From NCBI GenBank assembly GCA_019054805.1, contig JAHQIY010000004.1, positions 3,472,001 to 3,536,000 on the forward strand: DNA of 64,000 bases, given 5' to 3'. Origin of the DNA: Brachionus manjavacas. Lineage: Eukaryota > Rotifera > Eurotatoria > Ploima > Brachionidae. The translations under genes and the position numbers were made by a program. Numbering within the stretch: the stretch's first letter is position 1; each line of letters opens with the position of its first letter. Shown here in pieces: positions 23,257 to 34,209 of this stretch. Below the pieces are notes generated by a model. The model saw only the letters and a program-made list of their open reading frames with translations. It was not told the DNA's origin and searched no databases.

Positions 23257-25460
23257 GTTTAATAATTTTAATAATTTTTTTCTTTTAACATTTTCTATAT
23301 GAACGATCAAATGCGATAATGATCGGTTTATTTCAACTGAATTATTTTAAAAAGCAAATATTTCTAATTTAAAAAAAACCATGATTTAGACTAGATAAAA
23401 TGCAATAAAAATCAAAATATTTTTAAATAAATCTAAAAATATATACTTAAACAAAATCAATAAATTTAATTAATGTCGAAAGCTTAATCGGAAGGTTGTG
23501 ATTAACTTTGCATAAAATCTGACATTTTTAGCGGCAAAGCAAATTAACAAAACCCCGTGCTGTTACGTGATCAGCCAATATTGTTAGAATCTAATAAATT
23601 TTTTCAGTTTTTCTTCGATTGCATGATAAAATTTTTTACTCCTTTGATTAAATAAAGCTTATTTAATGTCACTTATATTAAAGAATTTGATTTGAAAAAA
23701 TACTGCCTTGATTTTTAATATTTAGAAAATAAATAAAATACAAATAAAATTTTCCTGGTTTATTTTTATGTTTATCACATACAAAAAATAAAATAAAAAA
23801 AAGGCATTTGTTGACGGCTCGATTAAAAGTTTCTAAAAATCCCAGAAAAAAGTTTCTAAACGAAAATAATTTTGATGGTATTGATTTTGACACCACAATG
23901 AGTATTTCAAAAAGTTTTCTTTCTCTGAAAATTAAGTTTACTTACCTAAATAGTTCCGTCAATTACAATAAATTATGATTTTTTTTCATGGTTTATCGTT
24001 GCTAGACTCTTATTTTTTAGTTGATATTTTTAGTAAATAGTCATTAATTTTTTGTTTTAATTATTCATGGATTCTCAACAACGATTTCAATATTTGGTTA
24101 AAATTGCAGAAGTTCTTTAAAATTGAGCTAAATTTTGAAATAACTTTTTCTAAATGAAAAAGATAAACCATTTTTTAATCATTCGACAATTTGTGGTGTC
24201 TTTACTTCATCCAAATAATGTCTGCTAAATATCTGCAATTCTGTGCAAAGTAATTGCGCATTTGAATACTTTTTAACTGATATGTTAAATGTAGAAAATT
24301 TAGATATTAAATTATTTATTTTTTCTAATATAGCTAGATTGTAAGGAACTTAACTCCTTCTCAAATATTTCATGCTTAATTTTCTATTTTATTTTTGGGT
24401 CTAGTGGATAGTGCTATCAGTTGATCACATAAATGTTATTAAAGTCCTCATTGCCGACTAGGTTATCAATTTGATCATTAATCAAATTTAGTTCATTTTT
24501 CAAAATATTGCAGAAATAATCTTTTTTTAATTGAAAAATCATAAATGAAAAATAAATTTCAAATTTTTAAATTTTCATTGATCATTAAAATTGAGAATAA
24601 AAAAATTTTTTTTTATTGAAAAAAAAAAGATTTTATTAATTTAGATTAAATAATGGTTAAGAAAAGTATTTTAGAATCCAAGGAATATACAACGTAACAA
24701 AAATCGTTCCAATTTGGCTTAGTTTTGCTATCAAGAGAATGCAACAATGCCAAATGTTATAAAAAAACGAAACTATGCAACCTAATATTCAAAAAAGAAA
24801 TAAGGAAGCTAAAAACAAATTGCTTAATAAAATCGCATAAAAAATGTAATTAAAAATTAAAATAAAACTGAAAACTTATTTTCTTAATAATAATGTATGA
24901 AGATTAATTTTTTTAATAAATATTGATAAAAATTGTTGTGGTTGATCAAATTTTATTCTGATTGATAAAGTTTTTGTAATCTAATATTTCTAAAAAAAAT
25001 TTCGATAAACAAATTTCTTGATAACATAAAATGTAATCAAATTGATAATATAGTCGGCAATGAGTACTTAAATCACATTTTATGTAATCAGCTGATAACA
25101 CTATACACTTTACCCTATTTTTTTTAAATACAGAATTGTGAGTTAAAAAGCAAAAAAAGGGTTTTGATTTATTTTTAAAAAAAATTATTATTATAGAATT
25201 TAAATTATTTCTTTTTTTTCAGGATTTGCTGTTAAAAAATTGAATTCTATTAATTAAAAAGAAGAAATTAAAACATTGTCCAAATAATCAAATTTTTGTC
25301 AAAATTTCATATTATTTTTCTTTAAAATCAGAAAAGCTATAATTAAGGTCTTAATTTAACTAAAAAAAATTTCTTCTTGACTTTTTTGACTTAAACTTTT
25401 TTTTACGACTTGTTAGCCATTATTTATTCTGACAAAATTGAATTGAATTTTATTTATGAA
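23257..25460. other. Upstream region of NCKX, no further gene seen
   Basis: Should hold the NCKX promoter and 5' UTR. On the minus strand TAATTCAG at about 23337-23344 and CATATAG nearer the ATG could be 3' splice sites of a 5' intron. No other conserved coding sequence or RNA gene recognised. Confidence 0.5.
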
Positions 25461-25532
25461 AATTATGATGTAAATTATGATGTAAATCATGATGTAAATC
25501 ATGATGTAAATTATGATGTAAATTATGATGTA
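25461..25532. repeat. 12-bp tandem repeat, six units
   Basis: Six consecutive copies of AAT(T/C)ATGATGTA with no indels. The single variable base runs T, T, C, C, T, T, so the array is mirror-ordered. No coding frame. Confidence 0.95.
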
Positions 25533-25739
25533 AATTTTTTTGATGCATTTTTAGTTTAAAGATTATTAAAAAATCTTAATTAAAAACAAACTGTCAGACC
25601 ACATATCAAATCCTAAATATTTCATTAGTTTTTGTTTATTTTTAAAAAAGATTGACTCTCAATTATTAATCTCTATTTTTTTAATTTAAGATTTAATAAA
25701 ATTAATTAAATAAAGGAGAAGAACGATTTTTGTGATATT

Positions 25740-26900
25740 TAGTAGAAATGAGCGTATCCACCTTAGAAGTTTAGATTTTAAAGTGTTTAGATGTCATGCC
25801 ATATTATTTAGTGTCAAAAACTTTTGTATAGTCGAGGAACATAATTTTGAGTGTTTTGAGAATAACTCTTTTGTTCCATAATCTAAGGTTTCTAATTAAA
25901 GATTATTATGTAGGCTTTTCTGTTCGCAAACCTAGTGTTGGTTTTTGTCACGAAAGATTTGATTTCTCGCTTACAATTTTTTTAAGGAATTGGCAAACAG
26001 GCGAGTTCAAAGAAATAGGCCTTATTATTGCCTTTTTTAATTAATGGCATTACATTACTATTAGCTCTTTCCAGATGACTGGAAAACAGTCCGTGTCTGG
26101 TGAGAGATGAAATTGTAAGAAACAAGCCAAGTTATTAGCACGTTCTTTCAGGACATTAGGATGGAAGTCGTCCGTGCCAATTGACTTATGGGTTTTAGTT
26201 GGTGAGAAGTTAAATTTCAATGACTTTTTTTTTAATTGTAGTGATAGAGATTAGATTCAAAATATTCACAATTGTGGTTTGGTCTTGCTGAGCTGATCCT
26301 TCTTCTTTAGTTGTGCTGATATGAGGTAAAAAAATTTGCTTGGAGTTGATGTATGCATAAGGTAGAGTTATTTTTTAAACTTTAAGTCTTACTTGAATAT
26401 TTGAAGCTGGTGATTTTTGCATCCTGACGAGCTTAATTTGTTACATCTGGAATTTTTTTGTTACTAAGCAGCTCTTTAAATTTTTTTTCTAAAAGTCATG
26501 TTTCGTTTTCTTTCCGGGGTTGATATGACACATTGCGAATTTTATATATGTCACTGTCAATATTTTTACAAACAAAATTTTTACCATGGCACTGCATTTA
26601 AAATCGGCTTTTAGACACGAACAGCGCATGGTAATACATTATCTAGTGTATGAACATTTAAAAAATCTACTTTTATAAATTCACCTTTTTTATTCTCTAT
26701 CGACATTGTCTGTTTTGAACAAGACGAAATCGCTTACTTTAAATGAGTTGAATAGTTTTTTGATTTTTTTTACTTTTAGTTGGTTGATTTTTCTTGATTT
26801 TATTGTACTTTATTTCTAGATACTTTAATTTATTTTGCGCGTTGATGATTAGGAACATGATGTCACTCAGGAGATGAATCTTAAAATAAGATCTTATAAA
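25740..26900 (-). mobile_element. Decayed CR1-type LINE, RT N-terminal half
   Basis: Minus-strand frames read IGTDDFHPNVLKERANNLA, then PVIWKELIV, RPISLNSPVCQFLKKIV and FLDYTKVFDT, which correspond in order to the usual SxGPDGxxPxVLK, WKxAxVxPIFKKG, RPISLxxxxxKxLExI and LDFSKAFDT blocks. The sequence further right is probably the endonuclease-RT linker. Many stops. A 65-codon plus-strand frame at 25847-26044 is a shadow of this relic. Confidence 0.8.
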
Positions 26901-27141
26901 ATAAGATCAGTTTTTGATTTCAAAAAAATTCCAAATAAAATCTTATTTTTGAAAATTTTGATAAGTTGAAATTTAAGATCTTGCTCATTTCTTAAGAATA
27001 AGCGTAATTAAATATTTCCAAAGGATCAGTGGCAAACATTTTTAAAGAACTTAACCTCATAGTAATATTCATTTTTTTTAAAACTAAATGGTTAAAATAA
27101 AGCCTATAGAATAAAAAAAAATCCATTGATGAAAGGAGCCC

Positions 27142-27960
27142 ATGAAGTCAAAAGATTGCGCTTTTCTCAATTTTGGCGAGAAAATAAGACTCAATAATAA
27201 GACAAAAATTAGGTTCAAAAATTTACCGATAATGTTTTCGGACGAGAAATTGTTCGCTGTTGACGGAGATTTGAATGAACAAAATAAGAGAGTTAAAGCC
27301 ATTTCACGTGAGGAAGCTGATTTAAAAGGAGGTTAAACAAAAATTTTCTTAATAATTAAAATTTATCTTTAAAATTTAATTAAATAAGGTTTATATGGTG
27401 TTTCAAAGTTTCCATTTTCTGTTTTGGTTTGGATAGGCTTAACATAAAAAGGACCCACCAAGCCATATTTTGTAGACCAAAGTTTTTTAAAACAAATTTT
27501 TTAAACTTAATTTTTTATTTATGATTTAAGGTTAAACAATTAACTCAATATATTACCGGCGCAGACTTTTGCCTTTTGTGAAACGAGAAGGCCAGAGAAT
27601 TTTCGTCACAAATAAATGTGTCTATCAACAAGGTGGCGCAAAACCGCATACCGCTAAGACGAAACAAAGATGATGTCAATATAACCTATGCAAATTCATA
27701 AGAAGCACCAATTGGCCTCCCAATTCGCCCGATTTGAACCCGTACGACTATTTTTTTGGAATGCGTGTGTCACAAATATGAGGCCGAACAAGTTTGCAGA
27801 TAGGGAAGACTTCATTGAAAAATTAAAAGAGAAGTTTGGGAAGTACTTGTTGAACACATAAAAAATTCACTAAATGGTTTTACGAAAAGAATTAGAGATG
27901 TTGAAGAAACTCTAATTTTTTTTGAAAACATGGAAACATTTCTTTTCGCATTCTAGACTT
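27142..27960 (+). pseudogene. Dead mariner-type transposase
   Basis: 27142-27336 is open and contains FSDEKLFAVDGDLNEQNKRV, the first catalytic Asp block (xxDEK). 27390-27470 reads PFSVLVWIGLT, a stop, then KGPTKPYF. 27610-27665 reads CVYQQGGAKPHTA, where the second catalytic Asp (normally QQDGAxxHxA) has become Gly. 27705-27760 reads NWPPNSPDLNPYDYFFW, the third block. Frameshifts and an AT-rich spacer around 27480-27550 interrupt it. I could not identify its inverted termini. It would have encoded a cut-and-paste DDE transposase; it cannot act now. Confidence 0.85.
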
Positions 27961-28578
27961 ATTTTAAATATTTTATCAAAGTTTTTATATAAAGTTTTTG
28001 ATTTTTTATAAAGAAATATTATCCAGAAAAATTAATTTTTGTTAATAATATTCTAATAATGAATTTATTTTTAGTATTTGAGAATTAAGTTTTGTGTTTA
28101 TTTTAATTTTTTGAACGAATATTTTTGTATTAATTTAGTTTGAAAATCTGATCAACAAAAATGTTTTTAGGACATAAATTAGAATTATTGGTTAGATGAA
28201 AAATACTTTTACGAAATAATTGTGTTAAAACACAAAAAAGGGCATCAATCTGAATGATTTAAAATAATTTAGATAATTAAAATAGTTTTACCTGTATGTT
28301 ATCTATATTTTTACCTGAATATTGCCTGCATTTTCTATTTAACTAAGTCCCATAAAAAATAAAAGAAAAAATGAACATAAAATTCTTTGCCTAATTAATT
28401 CAAAAATCACCTTTAAAGAAGTGGTTTCGACTATTTATCATTCTAAAGTCGAATATTTAAAATAAAAAGAGCAGCAATGTTATTTTTAACAAATTAAAAT
28501 AAAACTTAGATTTTAAGGACAGTAAATGAGATTAGAAGATTATAGTGGTTAAGCTTTTCTAACGATTCGATATCCTTA

Positions 28579-28616
28579 TAGTAGTAGTAGTAGTAGTAGT
28601 AGCAGTAGTAGTAGTA
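28579..28616. repeat. TAG/CTA trinucleotide microsatellite, LINE 3' tail
   Basis: About 12 repeats with one interruption (GCAG). It lies immediately beyond the 3' end of the minus-strand LINE at 28620-29411 and so is best read as that element's simple-repeat tail. A short remnant of the same tail ends the copy at 4138. Confidence 0.85.
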
Positions 28617-29411
28617 AGACCGCGTTGCGAGATAACTCGCAGGGATGCCTCTCAAAGTCTTATTTGATAATGGTCGTATTTGATTTTAAAGGAGTGCGAG
28701 GTCTCAGTTACTATGTCGTCTGGCAGTTCGTTCCATGCATTAGCTATCCGATTGATGAAGAAGTTGTGTCTTAGCTGAAAATATGCCACGATCTCACGCC
28801 GTAGTTGACTTCTCTTCGTGTCTCTCGGAGCCGACCAATTTTGCTCGTTGTGCCACGTTATGTCATCTTTAATCCTGCTGACTTTGTATAGTTGAATTAA
28901 GTCACCACATTGTCGTCTTGTCTCCAAAGATGTAAGACCCATCCGCTCAAGTCTGTTCTCGTACTCCATGCCTTTCAAGGCAGTGGGGACTCTCGTTTCT
29001 CTTCTCTGAACTTTTTCAAGGGTATTTTTATCCCTCCTGAGGTACGGGTTCCAAGCCGACACTGAAAACTCCAGATGCGGACGAATGTAGGTGCGATAGA
29101 GTGAGGCCCATAGTTCTACATCCCTAGATACGAATGTGTTTTTTAGCATTCCTAGAACTTGGTTAGCTTTTGATGCGGCATGAGCAGACTGTGAGCTGAA
29201 CTTAAAATCAGGCGTGAGAATGATGCCCAGGTCGCGTTCTTCCGATGTGTTTTGAAGCTTAATGCGAGAGCCATCCTTCTTTTTTAGCGTATAAGACCTG
29301 GTTTTTGCTACACTCTCGTTGCTACCGATATTCATAACCTTAATTTTAGACTCGTTTGCTTCCATCAACCAAGTCCAACACCATTCACCCACTGTGTCTA
29401 AATCACCTGCG
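28579..29411 (-). mobile_element. Young 5'-truncated CR1/jockey-type LINE (RT C-terminal domain)
   Basis: An uninterrupted minus-strand frame from about 29411 to a stop at 28652 encodes the end of an RT: GEWCWTWLMEANESKIKVMN, ERDLGIILTPDFKFS, KANQVLGMLKNTF, YRTYIRPHLEFSVSAWNPYL, NFFINRIANAWNELP. It starts abruptly within the RT palm; the 16 codons to the right in the same frame are flanking DNA. GC content is plainly higher than the surroundings, and there are no stops, both signs of recent arrival by target-primed reverse transcription. It has no endonuclease or RT active site and cannot move itself. The 3' UTR is only about 35 bp before the TAG tail. Confidence 0.9.
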
Positions 29412-30426
29412 CTATTAAATAGTAAATAGTAAATATCAATTATCCAGCAAAATTCCAATCCAGTCGAAATTTGAAAAAAAAAATATAAATTTTTTTAAAA
29501 TAAAAACATGAAAAAATTTTGATTCTCTTATTTTGATTAAAAGTAATTGACAAAATTTATTAAAATTAGTATTAAAGAAATAACTTAATTTTTTTTAATT
29601 TGGCTATGAATGGCCATGACTGCATGTAGATTTAATAAATAGAATAATTTAAAAAAAATCTCTCAACCTATTGACAAAATCGATTTTGGAGTCTAAATTT
29701 ATGAACTGAATTTTTGTGAATTTTGGAATTTTTTATTTCAAAAATATCGGTAGCAAAGATCGATCTTTTCATTTAATTACTTATTTGTAATTTAAAATAT
29801 GGTTTTCATTTAAAATTTAATCATGAACATTTTATACAAATACTTTTGAAATAAAAAAATTCAAAATTTACTTTATCAGTTCATTAATTTATATTTCAAA
29901 TCGATTTGATAAAAAAGTTGAGAGCATTTTTTTAAAATTATTTTATTTTTTAAATCTGCTAACATGTGAAAGCATATTACATTAAAATTCTTTGTTTATT
30001 AAATTTTTTTTAATCTGAAAAAACTTAAGCTCGGCAGTGATAAGCGAAAAAAAATCATTTTTGCTTAACCTTGAGTACAAGAGAGATAATTTGCCAAATA
30101 AAGTCTATTGATGTTAAAACTTTTTGAAATTGCTAAACATTTACTATTTATATATTAATATAATTCGATTTCAATTGCAAAAATTTCCTTTAGGTTACCA
30201 AAATAACTGGGATATCAAGTTTCAATTTCCATTTTATTCATTGTATTCTTTTTATTAATATTTATTTTAGGTTAGCTTTTATCCTAACTTAAAATTTATT
30301 TTTTCAAAATCAAATAGTTGATCAAATATTTGAAAATCTTTGATGATTTTTTGACTTAGAACTGTGATTCTGGCAGAATAATTTTAATAGATAAAATGAA
30401 ATTTAATTCGAATATTTTACTTATAG
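29412..30426. other. Upstream region of the FkbM gene, no other gene seen
   Basis: AT-rich sequence without a conserved frame. The right end carries the TTTTACTTATAG acceptor-like site (30415-30426) that lies 18 nt before the FkbM start. Confidence 0.5.
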
Positions 30427-30444
30427 CAGAAAATTATTTGTCAA
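30415..30444 (+). promoter_or_regulatory. Splice-acceptor-like site upstream of FkbM gene
   Basis: TTTTACTTATAG ends at 30426, leaving 18 nt (CAGAAAATTATTTGTCAA) before the ATG at 30445, open in frame. It may mark a 5' intron or a trans-splice site. Confidence 0.4.
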
Positions 30445-31395
30445 ATGAAATTAAATATAAAGATAATAGTGTTTTTTTTTCTTGCTGGCTTATTTCTGGT
30501 AAAATTTACAAAATATATAGATAGAAGTTTTTTTACAATTTTTACCATCAATGGTTTGTCAATTGTCAATTTTGATGAGCAATTGTGTTCTAAAGAGATA
30601 TATAATTCCATAAAATGTAGAAAATCAATTCCCAATTATGTTAGCCCCACAATTTGTGTACACGATTTGACAAAAGATAGGTTTGTGTCGGGAAAAGTAT
30701 GGAATGATGGAATTTGGGAACCTCACATTTTATCAATCTATTTAAAACTATTGAATAAGAATAAGGACGCTCTTGTTTTTGATATTGGTGCCCAAATTGG
30801 TCAATACTCATTATTTGCAGCTAAAATGGGTAGGAAAGTAATAGCAGTTGAGCCTTTCTATGAAAGCATTTTGCGTATTCAAAAGGCTGTTAGACTTGAG
30901 CATTTAGAAAATAAAATAACTTTGATCAGAAATGCTGTTTCTAACATAAAAGGTGAAATAAAGCGCCTTTCCTTGGAATCTCGAGACATTGGTGGACAAG
31001 GTTTGGTGAAATTTAGAAATATATCTCACAAAAAAAGTGATATGGAAAATGATAAATATTTGGTTGAAACAATTTTGTTTGATGATTTAATTTCTGTATT
31101 GCCTAAAATGGCCGATGGAAGTGATTACAAAAAAGCGGTAATAAAAATTGACATCGAGGGATTCGAGCCTTACGCTTTTGAGTCGGCAACAAAAATTTTC
31201 TCTATGTTTGACTTTCAGGGTGTTTTTATGGAATGGTTTCATGTAAAACGGCTAAAAGATCAGTACATGCCGCAAATTCAGAGCATGTTTCAACTTTTTA
31301 CAAAACAAAAATTAATTCCATATTATGGACGAAAAAAATTGGACATGGACTCGTGGGAAAATTGGCCATTTGATGTGTATTGGATAAAGGAATAA
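30445..31395 (+). CDS. FkbM-type SAM-dependent methyltransferase, membrane-anchored
   Basis: Single exon, 316 residues. Residues 6-20 form a hydrophobic segment after a short basic start, so a type II anchor or signal anchor placing the catalytic domain in the ER/Golgi lumen is likely. The SAM-binding motif I is at 111-120 (VFDIGAQIGQ), the acidic end of the next strand at 134-138 (AVEPF), and the FkbM hallmark near 232-241 (VIKIDIEGFE). ILFDDL (210-215) before it also fits the family. FkbM proteins methylate hydroxyls on diverse small molecules or glycans; the substrate of this animal type is unknown to me. AATAAA overlaps the stop codon (31391-31400) and could serve as polyadenylation signal. 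No intron, unlike most neighbours. Confidence 0.9.
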   Translation: MKLNIKIIVFFFLAGLFLVKFTKYIDRSFFTIFTINGLSIVNFDEQLCSKEIYNSIKCRKSIPNYVSPTICVHDLTKDRFVSGKVWNDGIWEPHILSIYLKLLNKNKDALVFDIGAQIGQYSLFAAKMGRKVIAVEPFYESILRIQKAVRLEHLENKITLIRNAVSNIKGEIKRLSLESRDIGGQGLVKFRNISHKKSDMENDKYLVETILFDDLISVLPKMADGSDYKKAVIKIDIEGFEPYAFESATKIFSMFDFQGVFMEWFHVKRLKDQYMPQIQSMFQLFTKQKLIPYYGRKKLDMDSWENWPFDVYWIKE

Positions 31396-31559
31396 ATAAA
31401 ATTCGTTCTTTTAGATTAAACTTTTTTCAAATTTAAAATAAAATATAATGAAAATGTAGAAGTTTATAATTTAATGTTATTTTAATCTTCGAACTTTAAA
31501 AATATTGATAAAAATAAAAAGAATAAAAGGGTCTTAGTCATATTTCAGAGATAGTTGTA

Positions 31560-32700
31560 AAATTTAAATTAACCCTATAGTCGCAAGTAAAGCTTTTGAT
31601 AAACTATGGAGAGATGGACTCGTCTATAAGCTCTTTTAAAGTCTTTTATACTACTACTACAGTCTCTCGAAAATTAGTTTAAAATATCAGAAAAAGGTAG
31701 GAGATATGATGACAACAACTGAGGGTGTCAAACAAGGAGGTGCTCTATCTCCCAACTTGTTTAATTTTTTTACAAACGACTTACTAAATGAATGTACTGG
31801 CCTCAAACTTGGCGCATCCATAAATGAGGTGAATCTATCTATTACAGGTTATTGGGATGATTTTGTAATATAAGCCACTACATTTCGACATTCTCAATTA
31901 CTCCTGTTCAAAGTTTGCTCAAAGCTGGAAAATAGATTTTAGTCCGACTAAATCTGCTGCGATTATCTTTCATAAAGGTAAATCTTTGAGTACAAATAGC
32001 TTTATCAATAATGGTTTTGAGATACCACAGACTCAAAATGTAGAATATTTAGGTCTCCCGATAGGTGATAGTAATTTTATGTGGAATTTTATTGAAGAAA
32101 AGTGGAAAAAAAGTTGAAAGGAGTTTTTACTCTTTATACGGACTTGGTTGTAAATCAAAATCGGCATGTCCCAATTTTGTCAGTTTTCTTTTTAAAAAAT
32201 TTTCCCAATCAATTTTTCGATATCATCTAGATTTGGTCTATATTAGTGAAAATAAACTAAATGAACTACACATAAGACAAAATTTAATAATTAAAATAAC
32301 ACTAGGAATAAAGAAATTTTCAAGAATTAGGCCTCTGTTAAAAACCTTACACTCAGAGATGATTGAACAACTATATATGAAATAAAAGATATTCTTCTTA
32401 AGGCAAATAAAGAACAGCTCAGTATGCTGAGATATCTTGACTTTCCTTTGCGGTAATTTTAAAAAGTTCGATCAGAAAAATACTTCCTTTTGCGAACAAC
32501 TTAATAATGTGGAGAAAAAACTCATATCGATGAAACGGATTATAGTTTGAAGACTTCTCTAGCAATAATCGATCATTTATTTATCGAGGAAAATCGTGGT
32601 CTAGTTGATTCAATTACATTTGTTGTTGTTCAAATAAAATTAAATATGGAATTATACATAGCTAGCTTTAATTCATGATTTATTAAATGATCTACTAAAG
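31560..32700 (+). mobile_element. Decayed LINE, RT palm to C-terminus
   Basis: Plus-strand frames read SKAFDKLWRDGL, then EGVKQGGALSPNLFNFF (the QGxxLSPxLFxxF block), then TGYWDDFV (YADD region, altered), SPTKSAAIIFHKG and VEYLGLPIGD. 32065-32385 is open for 106 codons and continues the thumb region; 32540-32690 still reads KTSLAIIDHLFIEENRG. Several stops and frame changes. The WDD variant and the long C-terminus differ from the CR1-type copies in this window, so it is another lineage. Confidence 0.8.
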
Positions 32701-32730
32701 ATAGATTTTTATACAATGGTGATTTGATAA

Positions 32731-33054
32731 CAGTATTTTACGAAAAATTACGTAAAATATCGTTAATTAACAAAATTTTACCACATTTTACGTAAATTAA
32801 CGTAAAATCCGAAAAGTGAGAGAGGTATTTTACGAAAAATTGCGTAAATTTTCAGGATTTTGAGATATTCAAAATTTAAAATTCAAAATTTTTGAAAAGA
32901 TGTCTTTTTTTTCGAAAAATCGAAAATATAAAATAGATTTTTTTTACAACAATTTAAAAATAACTATTTTTTTAACCAATTTATGAAAAAAAAACTATTT
33001 TAAATTTTCGATTTTTCGAAAAAAAAAGACATCTTTTCAAAAATTTACCCACTG
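32731..33054. mobile_element. Foldback / inverted-repeat element
   Basis: Arms 32886-32936 and 32995-33046 are reverse complements over about 51 nt (TTTGAAAAGATGTC, TTCGAAAAATCGAAAAT) around a 58-nt centre. Outside the left arm is a cluster of TTACGTAAA-like words. CAGTATTTTACG at 32731 and the complement CAGTGGGTAAA ending at 33054 could be the termini; this border assignment is weak. Confidence 0.55.
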
Positions 33055-34209
33055 TATAGTTGTGCCTATTACTTCTTTCAAATAACTCTTTATGTATGGT
33101 ATGAGCCCATGGAGTTAAATTAATAAACTTAACGATTTATCAATTGTAAAATAGACATTTGATTGTAATCTTTTTATCAATTTTTTTTATTTTTAAAATT
33201 GTTAGCGGCTGGCGCTTTTAACTGTTGATAAAAATAATAAAAGTCCTAGAATAGCTTAGAACTTAAGTTGCCAGTCTAATCTATAATTTAAAACTGATTC
33301 TATGGTTAGATCCTAAAAGTCATAGAAAATGGCTCCAAATTTGTTAGATTATTTTCTAGTTAGGAGATCGTTCGGAGAAGGCAAGTTTTTTGCATCTTTC
33401 CTAAATAGTTTCTAGAATATATTGGATAAGGAATTGACTATTTGAAAGGTGAGATTTAAAATATTGAGTTTGTTCAAAGAACATTTGTTTTTTTTGACTA
33501 AATTGTTAAAACATCAGTTTAATTTATATTAGCCTTAAAATTGTGCGTTTTTTAAAAAAAAAATATTTCAAAAAATTAATAAAGACAAATTTTCACATTT
33601 TTAAATTAATTAACCACTATTAATTTGAAAAATTAAAAAGGCAATTACTATGTCTACTAAATTTTTGAGAGGCATAACGTAAACTACACCCAACCTCATA
33701 TACAAATCTTTTAACATGGCGAAGATTTTTTCTCCAGTACTACAATTTAAAAAAAAAAGTATTTCATAAATATATTTGTTATAAAAAGCATTTAATATTC
33801 GTATTAGTCAAAGACTCAAAAAATGGTAAAAATTTTTCTTATTTATTTTTTGAGACAAGCGCAATTACTCATAGATATTGACTTCTATTCTAAAATTTGG
33901 TTATTAATTTTTTTAAAAATAATCTAAAAAAAATTTAATAACTATTGAGACCATTTCAAAATCCTTACCGTTCCTTGTTTTAAAAGAACGGTAAGGATTT
34001 TGATAATAAGGATTAAATAATTTCTTTTATTTTGAAACATTTATTTAAAAAATATGCCAACTCAAAAAAAAATTATAAAAATATATTAACAAAAAAAAAG
34101 GAAAAATTGTAAGTGATTTTTCTACGAATGATACTTATCTTCGTCATCGGAAGTAAAGTTTCATGGTTTACATAGTCATTAAGAATATCAGTTAGACCGA
34201 GTTTAGCCA
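33055..34209. other. Downstream region of the GPCR gene
   Basis: Should hold the GPCR 3' UTR (AATAAA on the minus strand near 34040) and the hairpin at 33958-34001. A minus-strand stretch at 33655-33745 follows a good acceptor (TTAAATTGTAG) and is open in two frames (one begins YWRKNLRHVKRF), but no model closes. Confidence 0.4.
33958..34001. repeat. Perfect 16-bp hairpin downstream of the GPCR
   Basis: AAAATCCTTACCGTTC (33958-33973) and GAACGGTAAGGATTTT (33986-34001) are exact reverse complements with a 12-nt loop. It lies about 210 nt past the GPCR stop, just beyond a minus-strand AATAAA. Confidence 0.9.

Noticed and set aside
25847..26044. 65-codon plus-strand frame
   Set aside because: It is antisense to a CR1-type RT relic whose blocks read in order on the minus strand.
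28579..28616. Polyglutamine- or serine-coding repeat
   Set aside because: The trinucleotide run lies beyond the LINE stop codon and is not part of an open host gene.
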